Below, piece by piece: positions 15,083 through 24,037 of a DNA stretch of 64,000 bases. Source of the DNA: Actinacidiphila glaucinigra (lineage in GTDB: Bacteria; Actinomycetota; Actinomycetes; Streptomycetales; Streptomycetaceae). Below the pieces are notes generated by a model. That model worked only from the letters and a program-made list of their open reading frames with translations, was not told where the DNA came from and made no database searches. Position 1 is the first letter of the stretch. Every line of letters begins with the position of its first letter. The stretch covers positions 1 to 64,000 of the forward strand of contig NZ_FZOF01000026.1 of assembly GCF_900188405.1 (NCBI RefSeq). The letters run 5' to 3'. Both the position numbers and the translations under genes were made by a program.

Positions 15083-16432
15083 ATGGTTGCTCGGAAACGC
15101 ACGCCCAACCCCGCCCTCGCAGAGCTGCTTGACCAGGCCAAATGGACGCGCACGCAGATGGCGCAACAGGTCAACAGGCTCGGCCCGCAGGCAGGGTTGC
15201 AACTGACGTACGACCGCACAGCCGTTGCGCACTGGATTGCAGGCACACCGCCGAAACCCGAGGTCAGGCCACTGATCGTGGAGGCGCTGTCTCGACGGCT
15301 CGGCCGGCCGGTCACGCACGCCGAGGCAGGCCTCGAGCCCGCCGTATCCGCCACAGGGTCCGATCAACCCGACACTGTCGAGGAGTTGATAGACCTCGGA
15401 AGGGCGGACATGGACCCAACTCGCCGCGGCGTACTGACCGCGACCCTGTTCTCCGCGGCGCTAACCGTGCCCCTGTTCGCCCAGACCGCTCGAGCTGACG
15501 AGCCGGTCTCGCCGGGGAAGGCAACCACGCGGATCGGCGCATCACAGGTCGCTTCGGTGCGCTCCATGACGGAGCGGATCGCGGACATCCTCGACGAGTT
15601 CGGCGCCGGCCACGCCCGCCCCATGGCCGCAGCGTTCCTCGTCAACACTGTGGGCCCGTGGCTGCGTGCGCAGGCCTCCGAGGACGTCCACGCCGACATG
15701 CTCGCCGCGGCCAGCGACCTGACGTACCTGACGGGCTGGATGGCCATGTACGAGAAGGCCCACGGGCTCGGCCAGCGGTACTACGTCAAGGCGCTGCGTC
15801 TGGCCGGTGAGGCTCAGGATCATGTGACGTTCTGCCGGACGCTGCGCGGGATGTCGCTGCAGGCCTCGAACCTCGGGTACGGGCGGAAGGCGCTCGAGCT
15901 CGCCGACTCCGCCGCCGAGGCCGCCCCGTCCGCGGGGCCGCGCCTGGTGGCGTTCCTGCGCGGCCAGCAGGCGCATGCGGCGTCAATGGTCGGAGCTACG
16001 GCGCAGGCGCACTCCCGGCTGCGGGAAGCGGAGACCGCGCTTGCCAAGGCCGACAACCGGCGCGACCACGTCGGGGGCTACGACCAGACCGCCTACCTCT
16101 TCCACGTCAGCCACGTGCTGATGGAGGAGGGGGACCTGGCCGGGAGTATCAAGGCGCTACGGCAGTCCATCCGGCTGCAGCCCGCCCAGGAGCGGCAGGG
16201 CCGCGTCCACGCCTACGCGGTGCTCGCCCAGCGCCAGCTCCGCCACGGGCACCTGGACGCCTCCGTCGACTCGTGGGGCCGGTTCCTCGACGAGTACGAG
16301 CACGTCTCTTCGGTACGCGGTGACGACCACTTCGCCACGATGCGGACGGAGCTCGAGCGGCACCGGACGGCACGGTCCGTGCGGGAGCTGGCCAGCCGGG
16401 TGCAGGAAGTTGCTGCGCTCAAGGCCGCATGA
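15083..16432 (+). CDS. XRE-type regulator with TPR-like C-terminal domain
   Basis: This 449-residue protein begins with a DNA-binding domain (ALAELLDQAKWTRTQMAQQV, then YDRTAVAHWIAGTPPKPEVR, roughly residues 8-75). A linker follows with a short hydrophobic stretch (GVLTATLFSAALTVPLFAQT), then about 280 residues of helical TPR-like repeats (LTYLTGWMAMYEKAHGLGQRY, LRGMSLQASNLGYGRKALEL, YLFHVSHVLMEEGDLAGSIK). ATG 15083 has GGAGG at 15071-15075. Proteins of this build bind small molecules or peptides through the TPR part. Its divergent position makes it the likely regulator of the ATPase-to-RiPP operon. Confidence 0.8.
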   Translation: MVARKRTPNPALAELLDQAKWTRTQMAQQVNRLGPQAGLQLTYDRTAVAHWIAGTPPKPEVRPLIVEALSRRLGRPVTHAEAGLEPAVSATGSDQPDTVEELIDLGRADMDPTRRGVLTATLFSAALTVPLFAQTARADEPVSPGKATTRIGASQVASVRSMTERIADILDEFGAGHARPMAAAFLVNTVGPWLRAQASEDVHADMLAAASDLTYLTGWMAMYEKAHGLGQRYYVKALRLAGEAQDHVTFCRTLRGMSLQASNLGYGRKALELADSAAEAAPSAGPRLVAFLRGQQAHAASMVGATAQAHSRLREAETALAKADNRRDHVGGYDQTAYLFHVSHVLMEEGDLAGSIKALRQSIRLQPAQERQGRVHAYAVLAQRQLRHGHLDASVDSWGRFLDEYEHVSSVRGDDHFATMRTELERHRTARSVRELASRVQEVAALKAA

Positions 16433-16435
16433 CAC

Positions 16436-16480
16436 AGCAGTGCCCCCCAGGGAGCTGTCGGAGCCCTGGGGGGCACTGCT
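16436..16480. terminator. Strong bidirectional rho-independent terminator
   Basis: AGCAGTGCCCCCCAGGG and CCCTGGGGGGCACTGCT form a perfect 17-bp stem with an 11-nt loop. It sits between the convergent XRE-TPR gene and the small gene at 16526. Confidence 0.9.
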
Positions 16481-16525
16481 TTCACGATACGGGCTGAGCT
16501 TGGGGCGCGCGCCTTTCCGCCCGGG

Positions 16526-16786
16526 TCACTTCCCGTCAGTGAGGAGGGTGGCGAGCTTCCCGCAGAGCTCGCTGCGCGCCCGCTCGTCAACGATGTGCCG
16601 CGTGATGTCGGCTGGCACCGGTTCGACGGAGGCGACACCACGCACCAGCGCGATGGCGGCCCGGAGTGGCTCGGCGTCGTCCTCGCGGAGGTCTCCTGCG
16701 AGGGTGACGGCGAATCCGGCAAGGCGCCATTCGTCCAGCCCGTCAGGTGTCCTCACCAGAGCCCCTTCGCCCGACCGCTGCCGCAT
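16526..16786 (-). CDS. Small hypothetical protein (86 aa)
   Basis: This is a soluble protein starting MRQRSGEGALVRTPDGLDEW, with an amphipathic middle (DAEPLRAAIALVRGVASVEPVP) and a helical end (RHIVDERARSELCGKLATLL). It looks like a conserved actinobacterial orphan protein with no known function. It ends against the strong terminator at 16436-16480. Confidence 0.6.
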   Translation of the reverse strand: MRQRSGEGALVRTPDGLDEWRLAGFAVTLAGDLREDDAEPLRAAIALVRGVASVEPVPADITRHIVDERARSELCGKLATLLTDGK

Positions 16787-17574
16787 CCGAGCGTCTCGGG
16801 CGGCGCCCGCAGTTGTCCTCCAAACGATCGGGGGATGCCGTTACCCCCCGGCCGAAGCCGACAACGACACCCGAGTCACAGCGGCAGAAGGCACACGACC
16901 CGGCGCCGCGGAAGCGGACCACGGGATGGTCAGCAACCCGTCCTGGCTCCCGCGCGTTCCGCGTACCGCCGCCGGACGGACTGGTCTTCACCGTGCCCCA
17001 ACGCGGCACCTTCGTCACCCCACCGCAGTAACCACAGCGAAAAGTCCCCAGCCCCCGCCCAGCGCCCGCTCCCCACACAAGACCGGGCGCACGCCACCGC
17101 GCTCGCCGTGCGGCCTCCAGCAGAGGGCTACCACCAGGACCGCGCGCAGCGGCACACGAGGCGCCGGCCGCCGTGCCTCCTTCTCACCAGTCCGGGCATC
17201 GGGGACGGTCCGCCGACGGACGACGGGGATCAGGGCCTGATCCGGTTGTGCTCCGCGGACGGTGCGCCAGTCGCCCTTCGGCTGGGGAAGCTCTGGCTCT
17301 GCGCCGTCGTGCAGCCTCGCACGCTGCAACCGCAGACTGTCACGGCGTCAAAATTTCAGTCAGGGACAGCCAGTAGAGCGGTGAGGTACCGCCAGGTCTG
17401 GCGACCTGCGGTGGTGAGCAGATTCCTGCTCCTCACCGGTGACATGCCGTCACTCACCGACGGAAGGTGATGCCGGATTGTGATCTTTCAACCCCCTTTT
17501 CGGTGAGCAAATCGGTGAGTGCCACCGGGCTTCATGGATGACATCACCCACGTCCACCAAGCCCGGGAGCCCAC
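16787..17574. other. Gap without a recognisable gene
   Basis: Frames are open on both strands, but none shows family motifs or a convincing start. Near 17500-17570 the sequence GGTGAGCAAATCGGTGAGTG has a short direct repeat (atCGGTGAG) before the operon that starts at 17575, possibly its promoter region. Confidence 0.45.
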
Positions 17575-17880
17575 ATGACCGCCGCTGTGCATCCGCCTGC
17601 CACCGTCCCCGAAGCGGGCGCCACAAGGCCGGGCATGCCCGGCCCGTCCCGCAGACAGCCGGAGCTCGCCCTGCGGGCCGCGTTGCGCGAGTCGACAGAC
17701 GCAGCCACCGCGGGTCACCGCCTTCGGGGCATAGCCGCCCGAACACCAAACGCCGCCACAGACGGCCTGGCCACACACCACCACGCCCCCGGGCGTGCAT
17801 CACAACCGCTGCCCCCAACGCGTACGGACACCGCCGCTGCCGGTCCGGCCACACCCGCCGCGGCTGGTGACGGTCAGTGA
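17575..17880 (+). CDS. Small hypothetical protein leading a two-gene unit
   Basis: This 101-residue protein is rich in Ala, Pro and Thr. ATG 17575 follows GGGAG, and the TGA stop overlaps the next gene's GTG (GTGA), which supports translation. The first half, with PSRRQPELALRAALREST, could form an amphipathic helix; the rest looks disordered. No known family. Confidence 0.45.
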   Translation: MTAAVHPPATVPEAGATRPGMPGPSRRQPELALRAALRESTDAATAGHRLRGIAARTPNAATDGLATHHHAPGRASQPLPPTRTDTAAAGPATPAAAGDGQ

Positions 17881-19187
17881 GGAAACTCCCCACCCGGCCT
17901 CCACGGTTCGTCGCCGTGGACAACCGTGCTGTCGACGACCAGCGACTGAGCGTCCTGGACATCGGACTGCTCACCATGGCGCTGCGCCTGCCCGACGGCG
18001 CGGACTTCACCATCGCCGCCCTGGCCCAGACCCGTAAACCCGGCCGCGAAGCGCTCACCAAAGCCATGCGGAACCTCGTCAACTGCGGCTACATCGTCAA
18101 ACTCAAGATCCAGGACGCCGCCGACGGCACCTGGCGCACCGAATTCTCCGTCGCCGGCCTCCCCCACCAACACGCCGACATCCACCACCTCCTGAACCAC
18201 GTGACCGGAACACGCGCCATACGCGTCGAACCCGCCTGGCTCGACCCCCGCAACCACCACACCCCGGCCCCCGCCACCACTCCGCTCAAGGAAACGCTGC
18301 CAGAACCGGCCGCCACAGACTCCCCGGCCGCACAATCCGCCCTCCACCCGGTCACAACGGGGCCTCCTGACCCGGCCGCCACCAGCGACGACTCCGAAGA
18401 CGTGCAGGCCGGACCGAGTAACGGGTTCCCGGCAGTCGGTGAACCGACGGTCGGCGACCCGGCAATCGGTGAACCGGCCGCCGGTCACCCGACCGCCGGA
18501 AACCCGTCAGCTAAAGAACTAAGACTGAACAAGCAAGACAGAAAGAACTCCTCTCTCTCCTCCCCGCCCACCACACCCCGACCTCCGACCACCCCGGCAC
18601 CGAAGAGAGAGACCACCACCCCATCCGGACACACGCCCCCAGCCGGCCCCCCGCCCACGACGCCATCGCGATCAGGCCCCACCGGCAACACCCCAGGCAA
18701 CGCCGGCACCAGTGCACCAGCACCAGCACAACCGGCACCCGGCAGCCCGCAAGCAGCCGCCCCCGCCCGACACGGCCACACCCCCGGCACCCCCAACCCC
18801 GCCGCGCCCGCACCGGCACGATCAGCACCGGCCCAGCCGCGAGCAGCAGCTGCCGCCCGGATCGCCGACGCCTGGACCACCGCCCGCCACCACCACGGCC
18901 ACCCCGTCCCCGCCCTCGCCCCCGGCCGCATCGCCCACACCGCCGAAGCCCTCCTGAACGCCGGCATCCAAGAACAGCACCTCACCCAGGCAGCCACCGC
19001 CATGGCCCGCAAACCCACCTGGTACGACCTCAAACGCCACCTCCAACACTGGACACCCCCCACCACCCCACAACCCGCCACACGACCCGCACACCCCACC
19101 CACTGCGGAGCCTGCGACCACGGCTGGACCACCGACCCCGACGGCCGCGCCCGCAAATGCCCCTGCCGCACCCAACAACACCCATGA
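17877..19187 (+). CDS. Winged-helix protein with repeat linker and C-terminal zinc ribbon
   Basis: This 436-residue protein of mobile-element type starts FVAVDNRAVDDQRLSVLDIG and LLTMALRLPDGADFTIAALA, a winged-helix like that of replication-initiator and HTH proteins. It continues to SVAGLPHQHADIHHLLNHV. A long disordered part follows, with a degenerate five-residue repeat (GEPTVGDPAIGEPAAGHPTA, about residues 190-208) and Pro/Ala-rich sequence. The C-terminus has a helical domain (ALLNAGIQEQHLTQAATAMA) and Cys pairs (HCGACDHGW, KCPCRT), probably binding zinc. A role in replication or maintenance of a plasmid or ICE is plausible but unproven. Confidence 0.65.
   Translation: MRKLPTRPPRFVAVDNRAVDDQRLSVLDIGLLTMALRLPDGADFTIAALAQTRKPGREALTKAMRNLVNCGYIVKLKIQDAADGTWRTEFSVAGLPHQHADIHHLLNHVTGTRAIRVEPAWLDPRNHHTPAPATTPLKETLPEPAATDSPAAQSALHPVTTGPPDPAATSDDSEDVQAGPSNGFPAVGEPTVGDPAIGEPAAGHPTAGNPSAKELRLNKQDRKNSSLSSPPTTPRPPTTPAPKRETTTPSGHTPPAGPPPTTPSRSGPTGNTPGNAGTSAPAPAQPAPGSPQAAAPARHGHTPGTPNPAAPAPARSAPAQPRAAAAARIADAWTTARHHHGHPVPALAPGRIAHTAEALLNAGIQEQHLTQAATAMARKPTWYDLKRHLQHWTPPTTPQPATRPAHPTHCGACDHGWTTDPDGRARKCPCRTQQHP
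18421..18512 (+). repeat. Degenerate 15-bp in-frame repeat
   Basis: The coding sequence repeats units such as GGTGAACCG, GGCGACCCG and GGTCACCCG every 15 bases, giving the peptide pattern (A/V)(V/I/A)G(E/D/H/N)P. It forms part of the flexible linker of the winged-helix/zinc-ribbon protein. Confidence 0.7.
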
Positions 19188-19666
19188 ACCGGCCAACACC
19201 CACGCAGACCCCCTCACCGGCACTTCCCCGTCGGGCGGGGCTCAGCTCACCGCAAATCAGTGCTGTACGGGCTCTCCCGGGTACCGACGCCACACCCCAG
19301 GCGCCCCGGGCTCAAGCAGGACCCGCCACACCGCCAACAAGCCCGCCCCTGCGCAAGACGCACCCCTGTGCGCAACACCAACCCAACCCACCACCCACCC
19401 CGTGCGCAACCAGCCGACCCGCCCAATGCGCATCACAAGCCCCACCCCAACACCAGGGCGGCCGTGGTCAACATCCACTCCCTGTCTCGAACGCTGTCAA
19501 CACCGACGGACACCGCGAATTCCTCCTACACGTCGGCACAGATCTCGGTTGGCGTTCCCGCAGGCGCAGGTTCGAGGGCGGCCGGGGGGCCACGGCAGCA
19601 GGCCAGCGCGACATCATGGACGGCATCGGTGCAACCAGACCTCGAAGCGCTCCGCGTTCGCACACA
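19188..19666. other. Gap without a recognisable gene
   Basis: Pro/Thr/His-biased frames reflect composition only. I see no motif, tRNA or repeat of note between the convergent zinc-ribbon and kinase genes. Confidence 0.5.
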
Positions 19667-20545
19667 TCAGGCCGGGGCGGCTGCCTCGTCGTCCAGGGCC
19701 GTGCCCAGCAGGATCGCCAGGTCCGCCGCCGAAGGCCGCCGATAGTCCGGCTGGGACATTACGTGGCTCAGCACAATCTGGGCGGCAGGCCACACCGTCG
19801 CCGACCGGACCGGGATCCCACGGGTGGCGATAGCGTGCCGCAGCCCTACGCCGTCCAGGGCGCTCGGGTCGACGCCTGCCTCCACGTAGGAGAGCGGCCA
19901 CTCGTCGGCGATCGCCCACCACAGGCTGGCCGCCAGTGTGTATACCTCGTCGGTGGAGGTGACGACGACGGGCCGGTGCCCGCGGTGGACCCTCCACGCC
20001 AGCTCGGGGGCGATGAGGTGGGGCATACCTCCGCGGAACAGGCGGGAGGGGCCGAGGGTGAGCGGGTGCCAGGCCCATGAGCAGTCCAGGAACCGCACGC
20101 CGGCGGGGGTGTGCACCATGTGTTCAGGCTGGATGTCGCCGTGCACCCACCCGGCCGCGTGGAGGGCGGCCACCGCTTCGCATGCGGCGACCATGGCGTC
20201 CCGGGCGGCGCCGAGGTCGGTGGTGCCGTCGCGGACTCCGGCGAGGAGCTGACTCGTCGACGGGCCGTCGTGCCAGGCGGTTATCATCCACGCCTCGCCA
20301 GGGTTGCGGCCCTGCGCCATCACGGCGGAGCCGCCGAGGATGCCGGCGACCGCGGCGGACTCGCGGAGCACGATGACCGTGCCCTCAGGCCCGGCGCCGC
20401 ACTTCACCGCGGCGGACCGGAGCGGGCCGGTGGCCTTCCACACCGCGCAGCCGCGCCGGTCGGTGACCGGCTCCAGCACGGTTGCGTCGCCGCATGTCGC
20501 GTCTGCTGCGATACGCGCCTCAAGAGGGATCGCCTGCGTCGTCAT
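19667..20545 (-). CDS. Protein kinase-like protein with altered catalytic loop
   Basis: This 292-residue protein folds like a small Ser/Thr kinase. There is AVKCG with Lys48 and a candidate alpha-C Glu62 (LRESAAV). The catalytic loop is HGDIQPEH at 135-142 instead of HRDLKPxN, and RFLDCSW has Asp154 at the DFG position. The base Asp is kept but the metal-binding Asn is replaced by His, so activity is uncertain. The late lobe has TDEVYTLAASLWWAI and SQPDYRRPSAADLA, normal for kinases. It lies divergent from an MFS exporter. Confidence 0.7.
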   Translation of the reverse strand: MTTQAIPLEARIAADATCGDATVLEPVTDRRGCAVWKATGPLRSAAVKCGAGPEGTVIVLRESAAVAGILGGSAVMAQGRNPGEAWMITAWHDGPSTSQLLAGVRDGTTDLGAARDAMVAACEAVAALHAAGWVHGDIQPEHMVHTPAGVRFLDCSWAWHPLTLGPSRLFRGGMPHLIAPELAWRVHRGHRPVVVTSTDEVYTLAASLWWAIADEWPLSYVEAGVDPSALDGVGLRHAIATRGIPVRSATVWPAAQIVLSHVMSQPDYRRPSAADLAILLGTALDDEAAAPA

Positions 20546-20582
20546 GTCTCTTCCGTCTCGTCAGGTGCCCTAGGGTGTGGGG

Positions 20583-20610
20583 AGTCCCGGCACGCACATC
20601 GGCCGGGACT
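20583..20610. promoter_or_regulatory. Inverted repeat in the kinase/MFS divergent region
   Basis: AGTCCCGG and CCGGGACT are perfect 8-bp arms around 12 bases, about 26 bp before the MFS start and 38 bp before the kinase start. It could be an operator or a short transcript hairpin. Confidence 0.45.
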
Positions 20611-20635
20611 TCGCGCTTTCCTGGGCGGAGTGATC

Positions 20636-21871
20636 ATGGGGTACGTCCGACTGCTGCGCCGCCGTCCCGTCCTGGCTCTCTGGGGCGCGCAAGGCCTGTC
20701 GGTCTTCGGTGACCGCCTGTACGCCATGGCGATCATGTGGCTTGCGTGGGAGAAGTCCGGCGCCGCCGCGATGGGCCTGGTCGCGGTCGCAGAATCGGTG
20801 CCGTACATCGTGATGGGCACCGTCGGCCGCCGACTGATGGACCGCTTCGCGTCGCTGCGGGCGCTCGCCGCGGTGGACGCCTCCCGGATCGTGCTCGTCG
20901 CTCTCCTACCAGTCGCCTGGAACGTCTTCGGCCTGCCGGCCATGCTCGCCCTGGCCGTCGCCGTCGGCGCCGCCGGAGCCCTGTTCGACCCCAACCTCGG
21001 GGCGCTCGTCCCCGACCTGGTCCGCCCCAGCGAAGTGCAGGCGATATACGGGCTGACGGACCTCACCGGCCGTATCGCCCGCATCTCCGGACCCGGTGCC
21101 GCCGGCGTCCTCCTCGCGGTGATGCCGCAAGGCGCGCTCTTCTGGCTGGACGCCGCGACGTTCGCGGTATCCGCCGGAGTGCTGGCCCGCCTCGGCCGGG
21201 GCGCCCACAAAAGCGCCCCGACCGGCAAGCGCCCAGCCGCACCCGAGACACTCGGCACCCGGCTGCTGCTGCGCTCCCACCCGGCGACCGGCGCCGCGAT
21301 CGGCGTGCACGGCGTCGGCATCTTCGCCCAGGCCGTCTCTTTCGCCCTGCCCGCCCTGCTGGCCGCCCGCTTCCACGCCGGGGCCGGGACGTACGGACTG
21401 ATCCTGGCAACAACCGGCGCGGGCGCCCTGGCCGGGAACCTCGCCGCCGGGCACGTCCGCCTCCCGTCCCGGCTCCCCGTCGTGTACTGCGCGGTGTGGG
21501 CCGCGTCCGGGCTGCTCCTCGCCTTCAACGGCCTCGCCTCGAACCTGCCGGTCCTCCTGGCGCTCGCCGCCGCGTCCGGGTTCTTGGCCCCGTTCTGCGG
21601 CATCACCCTGCAAACGCACCTCGCCGCCTTCCCGGCCGGGCCGCGCCGCCGCCTGATGTCGCTGGACCTCACGATCATCCGCACAGCCGGAACGGCGTCG
21701 ATGCTGGTCGTCCCCGCTGTCGCGGCAGGTTCGCCCACGGCCGGGTTCCTGACCGGCGGGCTCATCACAGTGGCCGTCGCCGGCATCGGCGCGGCGGCCT
21801 CCTGGTGGTGGACGCGGGACACCGCAAGCATGCGCGTGCCGCAACCCGAGCCCGAGCTGTCGCGGGACTGA
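20636..21871 (+). CDS. MFS transporter
   Basis: This 411-residue integral membrane protein has about 12 hydrophobic segments. It starts MGYVRLLRRRPVLALWGAQG, then FGDRLYAMAIMWLAW, the usual opening of MFS drug/macrolide-type exporters (MefA/ENTS group), and has the loop motif GRRLMDRF between helices 2 and 3. ATG 20636 follows GCGGAG. The partner substrate is unknown. A terminator-like hairpin (21910-21960) follows. The divergent kinase-like gene may be functionally linked, e.g. as self-protection. Confidence 0.8.
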   Translation: MGYVRLLRRRPVLALWGAQGLSVFGDRLYAMAIMWLAWEKSGAAAMGLVAVAESVPYIVMGTVGRRLMDRFASLRALAAVDASRIVLVALLPVAWNVFGLPAMLALAVAVGAAGALFDPNLGALVPDLVRPSEVQAIYGLTDLTGRIARISGPGAAGVLLAVMPQGALFWLDAATFAVSAGVLARLGRGAHKSAPTGKRPAAPETLGTRLLLRSHPATGAAIGVHGVGIFAQAVSFALPALLAARFHAGAGTYGLILATTGAGALAGNLAAGHVRLPSRLPVVYCAVWAASGLLLAFNGLASNLPVLLALAAASGFLAPFCGITLQTHLAAFPAGPRRRLMSLDLTIIRTAGTASMLVVPAVAAGSPTAGFLTGGLITVAVAGIGAAASWWWTRDTASMRVPQPEPELSRD

Positions 21872-21909
21872 CGCCCCCTCATCCCTGTTCCTCCCTGCAC
21901 ATCACGGAA

Positions 21910-21960
21910 GGCCGGGCCCGTACCTCCTCCCCTCAAAGGGAGGCCATGGCAGACCCGGCC
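21910..21960. terminator. Compound hairpin between convergent genes
   Basis: An inner perfect stem (CCTCCC/GGGAGG, 21926-21943) lies inside outer arms GGCCGGG and CCCGGCC. It sits between the MFS gene and the convergent gene at 21990, so it probably terminates both. Confidence 0.6.
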
Positions 21961-21989
21961 GCTCACCCCTGCGTCAGCCCATCAGCCGC

Positions 21990-22439
21990 TCAGGCAACGA
22001 GCTTCCAGTGGGTGACCTCGATGTCGTCCAGCGGGATCCCGAGCCCCTGGTAGATCCGCTGGTGCATCGCGCCGAACCACGCCTCGCGCCGGTCCTCGAA
22101 GAACTCGGCGTCGTACCAGGCGACGCCGAGGATCACGGTGCCACCGCCGTTGGGGTTGCCCAGCTCAGTCTCGAAGTACGTGGACTGCCAGTCCCAGAGC
22201 ATCAGCTCCTCCGGGCGCTCCCGCAGCCGCTTGTCGGACTCGGCCAAGGCCTCGATGCACCGGCAGGCCGTGGCCTCGTCCGGGCAGTAGTAGGTGCACT
22301 CGCGTCCCGCGCTGACCGCGACGGCACACCACGCAACAAGTGCGTCACCGCTGCGCACCAGTGCGGTCTGGGAGGCGCCGAAGCGTGACGCCGTGCCGCA
22401 TCGTGGGGGTCGGTCACAACTAACGGGGGGATGCGGCAA
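21990..22439 (-). CDS. Hypothetical protein (up to 149 aa)
   Basis: The body of this soluble protein looks constrained: CTYYCPDEATACRCIEALAE, EELMLWDWQSTYFETELGN, VILGVAWYDAEFFEDRREAW and LGIPLDDIEVTHWKL. The first 30 residues are doubtful; the only long start is TTG 22439, and a GTG near 22357 (VRSGDALVAW) is an alternative. Several Cys in the N-terminal half could bind metal. No known family. Confidence 0.5.
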   Translation of the reverse strand: MPHPPVSCDRPPRCGTASRFGASQTALVRSGDALVAWCAVAVSAGRECTYYCPDEATACRCIEALAESDKRLRERPEELMLWDWQSTYFETELGNPNGGGTVILGVAWYDAEFFEDRREAWFGAMHQRIYQGLGIPLDDIEVTHWKLVA

Positions 22440-23503
22440 TGGAGTTCACTGCCGGTAGACGGATACGGCAGACCGGGCGGCGTTTCCTGGGCGTCGCCGG
22501 CGTCGGGCTAGCGGCAATGGCGGCGTGGTTCGTGGCGGAAGGGCGCCCCGACCACCTCACGGACCTTGCGTTTCCTGTGCTTGCCTGCGCTCTGTGCATG
22601 CTCTTGGGAGTGGTGCAATTCGCCCGGCTGCGGAAGCCGTTCCGGCTCGTCGTTGACGACTTCGGAGTGACGACGTACGACGGGGCATTGAGCTGGGCGC
22701 AGATCGAGGCTATCGCCCTCCGCTACCCGGAACCGGTGTACGGCGAGGACGGAACCAGCTATCCCGCTCCGCTACTCACCCTCCGTCCCGTCGCGGGCGT
22801 CACGTTGCCGCGCAAGCCCGATCCGACCCGCGACGGACGGCTGCGGTACACCCTGCTCGACACTGACAAGCTCGATCAGGGTATTTCCGAGCTCACCGAT
22901 GCACTGGCGTACTACGGGGGCGAACGGTTCGAGACTGTCCCCTTGTCCGTGCGGCCTCCGGCTCCCCCCGTCGTGGCCGACGCGGCGTGGAATGTTCCCG
23001 GTGGCGAGTGCGTGTTCCTCGGGCGGGAGCCCAACGGAGCGCGGTTCTTGACCCGGCTCGGCGTCGCCTGCGTACTCACTGTGCCTGCCGGTGTAGTGGC
23101 AGCCACGTCGGCCGGTCACTTCGGAACGTTCTGGGCCCTCTGGGGCTGGGGCACCGTGATTGCCTGGGGGATGACGATCCACTCCTTCCGACGCTGGAGG
23201 CGACCTCTTCGGCTGCGGATCGGGCCAGGTGGCATCGGGATGCGTGAGTACGCCACCTCCGAGTTCTACGTCCCTTGGTCCAAGATCGCCGCGGTTGTCT
23301 TCGAGACCCGCCCCGGCACCTCAAAGCAGACCGTCCAACTGACCCTCCTGCCCCTCCCCGGCGCCGACCTCGGCCGGGATCGCACGCACCTCATCGACGG
23401 CCACCAGGCCTATACCCTGGTGCGCCTCGACCGGCTGCATGACGGGGAACACGCAGTCGCGCCCGCCCTTGAGACCTACGCGGGCGAACGCTTCAGCCGC
23501 TGA
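22439..23503 (+). CDS. Membrane protein with two PH-like domains
   Basis: This 354-residue protein has a pair of hydrophobic segments at about residues 18-35 and 42-60. A beta-rich domain follows (FRLVVDDFGVTTYDGALSWA, QIEAIALRYPEP), then a second hydrophobic pair at about 205-245 and a second copy of the same domain (LRLRIGPGGIGMREYATSEF, VPWSKIAAVVFE). The repeated order of TM pair plus PH-like domain (Wxx-I-xx-I/V strand) resembles bacterial PH-domain membrane proteins. Function unknown; no neighbours in an operon. Confidence 0.6.
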   Translation: MEFTAGRRIRQTGRRFLGVAGVGLAAMAAWFVAEGRPDHLTDLAFPVLACALCMLLGVVQFARLRKPFRLVVDDFGVTTYDGALSWAQIEAIALRYPEPVYGEDGTSYPAPLLTLRPVAGVTLPRKPDPTRDGRLRYTLLDTDKLDQGISELTDALAYYGGERFETVPLSVRPPAPPVVADAAWNVPGGECVFLGREPNGARFLTRLGVACVLTVPAGVVAATSAGHFGTFWALWGWGTVIAWGMTIHSFRRWRRPLRLRIGPGGIGMREYATSEFYVPWSKIAAVVFETRPGTSKQTVQLTLLPLPGADLGRDRTHLIDGHQAYTLVRLDRLHDGEHAVAPALETYAGERFSR

Positions 23504-24037
23504 CCGAAGCGCGGACAGCCAGCCGGGGAACCTCCACGGCGACAGTCCCCCCCTCGCGGCCACACCACACGCCGGCCCCGTCTGCGTCGGACACCCAGCG
23601 CGCAGCGGGCGAGGCGAGGCTGCCGCACAGCCCCGGCCGCATCGATCCCATCGAGCCGGCCGGGACCCCGCCCTCGTGGGCCCGGCAAGCGGTCCGGTAC
23701 GAACCGCCATCGACGAGGTCGTCTCGGCGACCAGAGCAGCGATCCGTGCGCGGCCGCGGCAGCCCTCTCGGGCCTGCTGCGGCCGCGCACGGAATACCCA
23801 CCACCATCCGCCCGGCGGTCGCCGCACGCCCCGAACAGGCGACGTCACCGCGTCCTCTTCGTGCCCGAACCAGCGGGGTCACGGCAGGTCAGTCTCTGAG
23901 CCTGTGCCGGAGCCCCGCGCGCAGCAGGTCAGGGATGGCCGTCGTGTCGCCTTCCACGCTCTCCTCGCGGCTGTCCGGTTCGGGGCCATGCTCACCTGGC
24001 CAACGTCCAAGGGCTCTTCACCCTGAGAACGGCCAAC
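23504..24037. other. Gap without a recognisable gene
   Basis: The region is GC-rich with long but featureless frames. I see no motif or repeat. Confidence 0.5.

Noticed and set aside
20542..21966. 474-codon minus-strand frame opposite the MFS gene
   Set aside because: It is the antisense shadow of the transporter; the plus frame has membrane helices and a good start.
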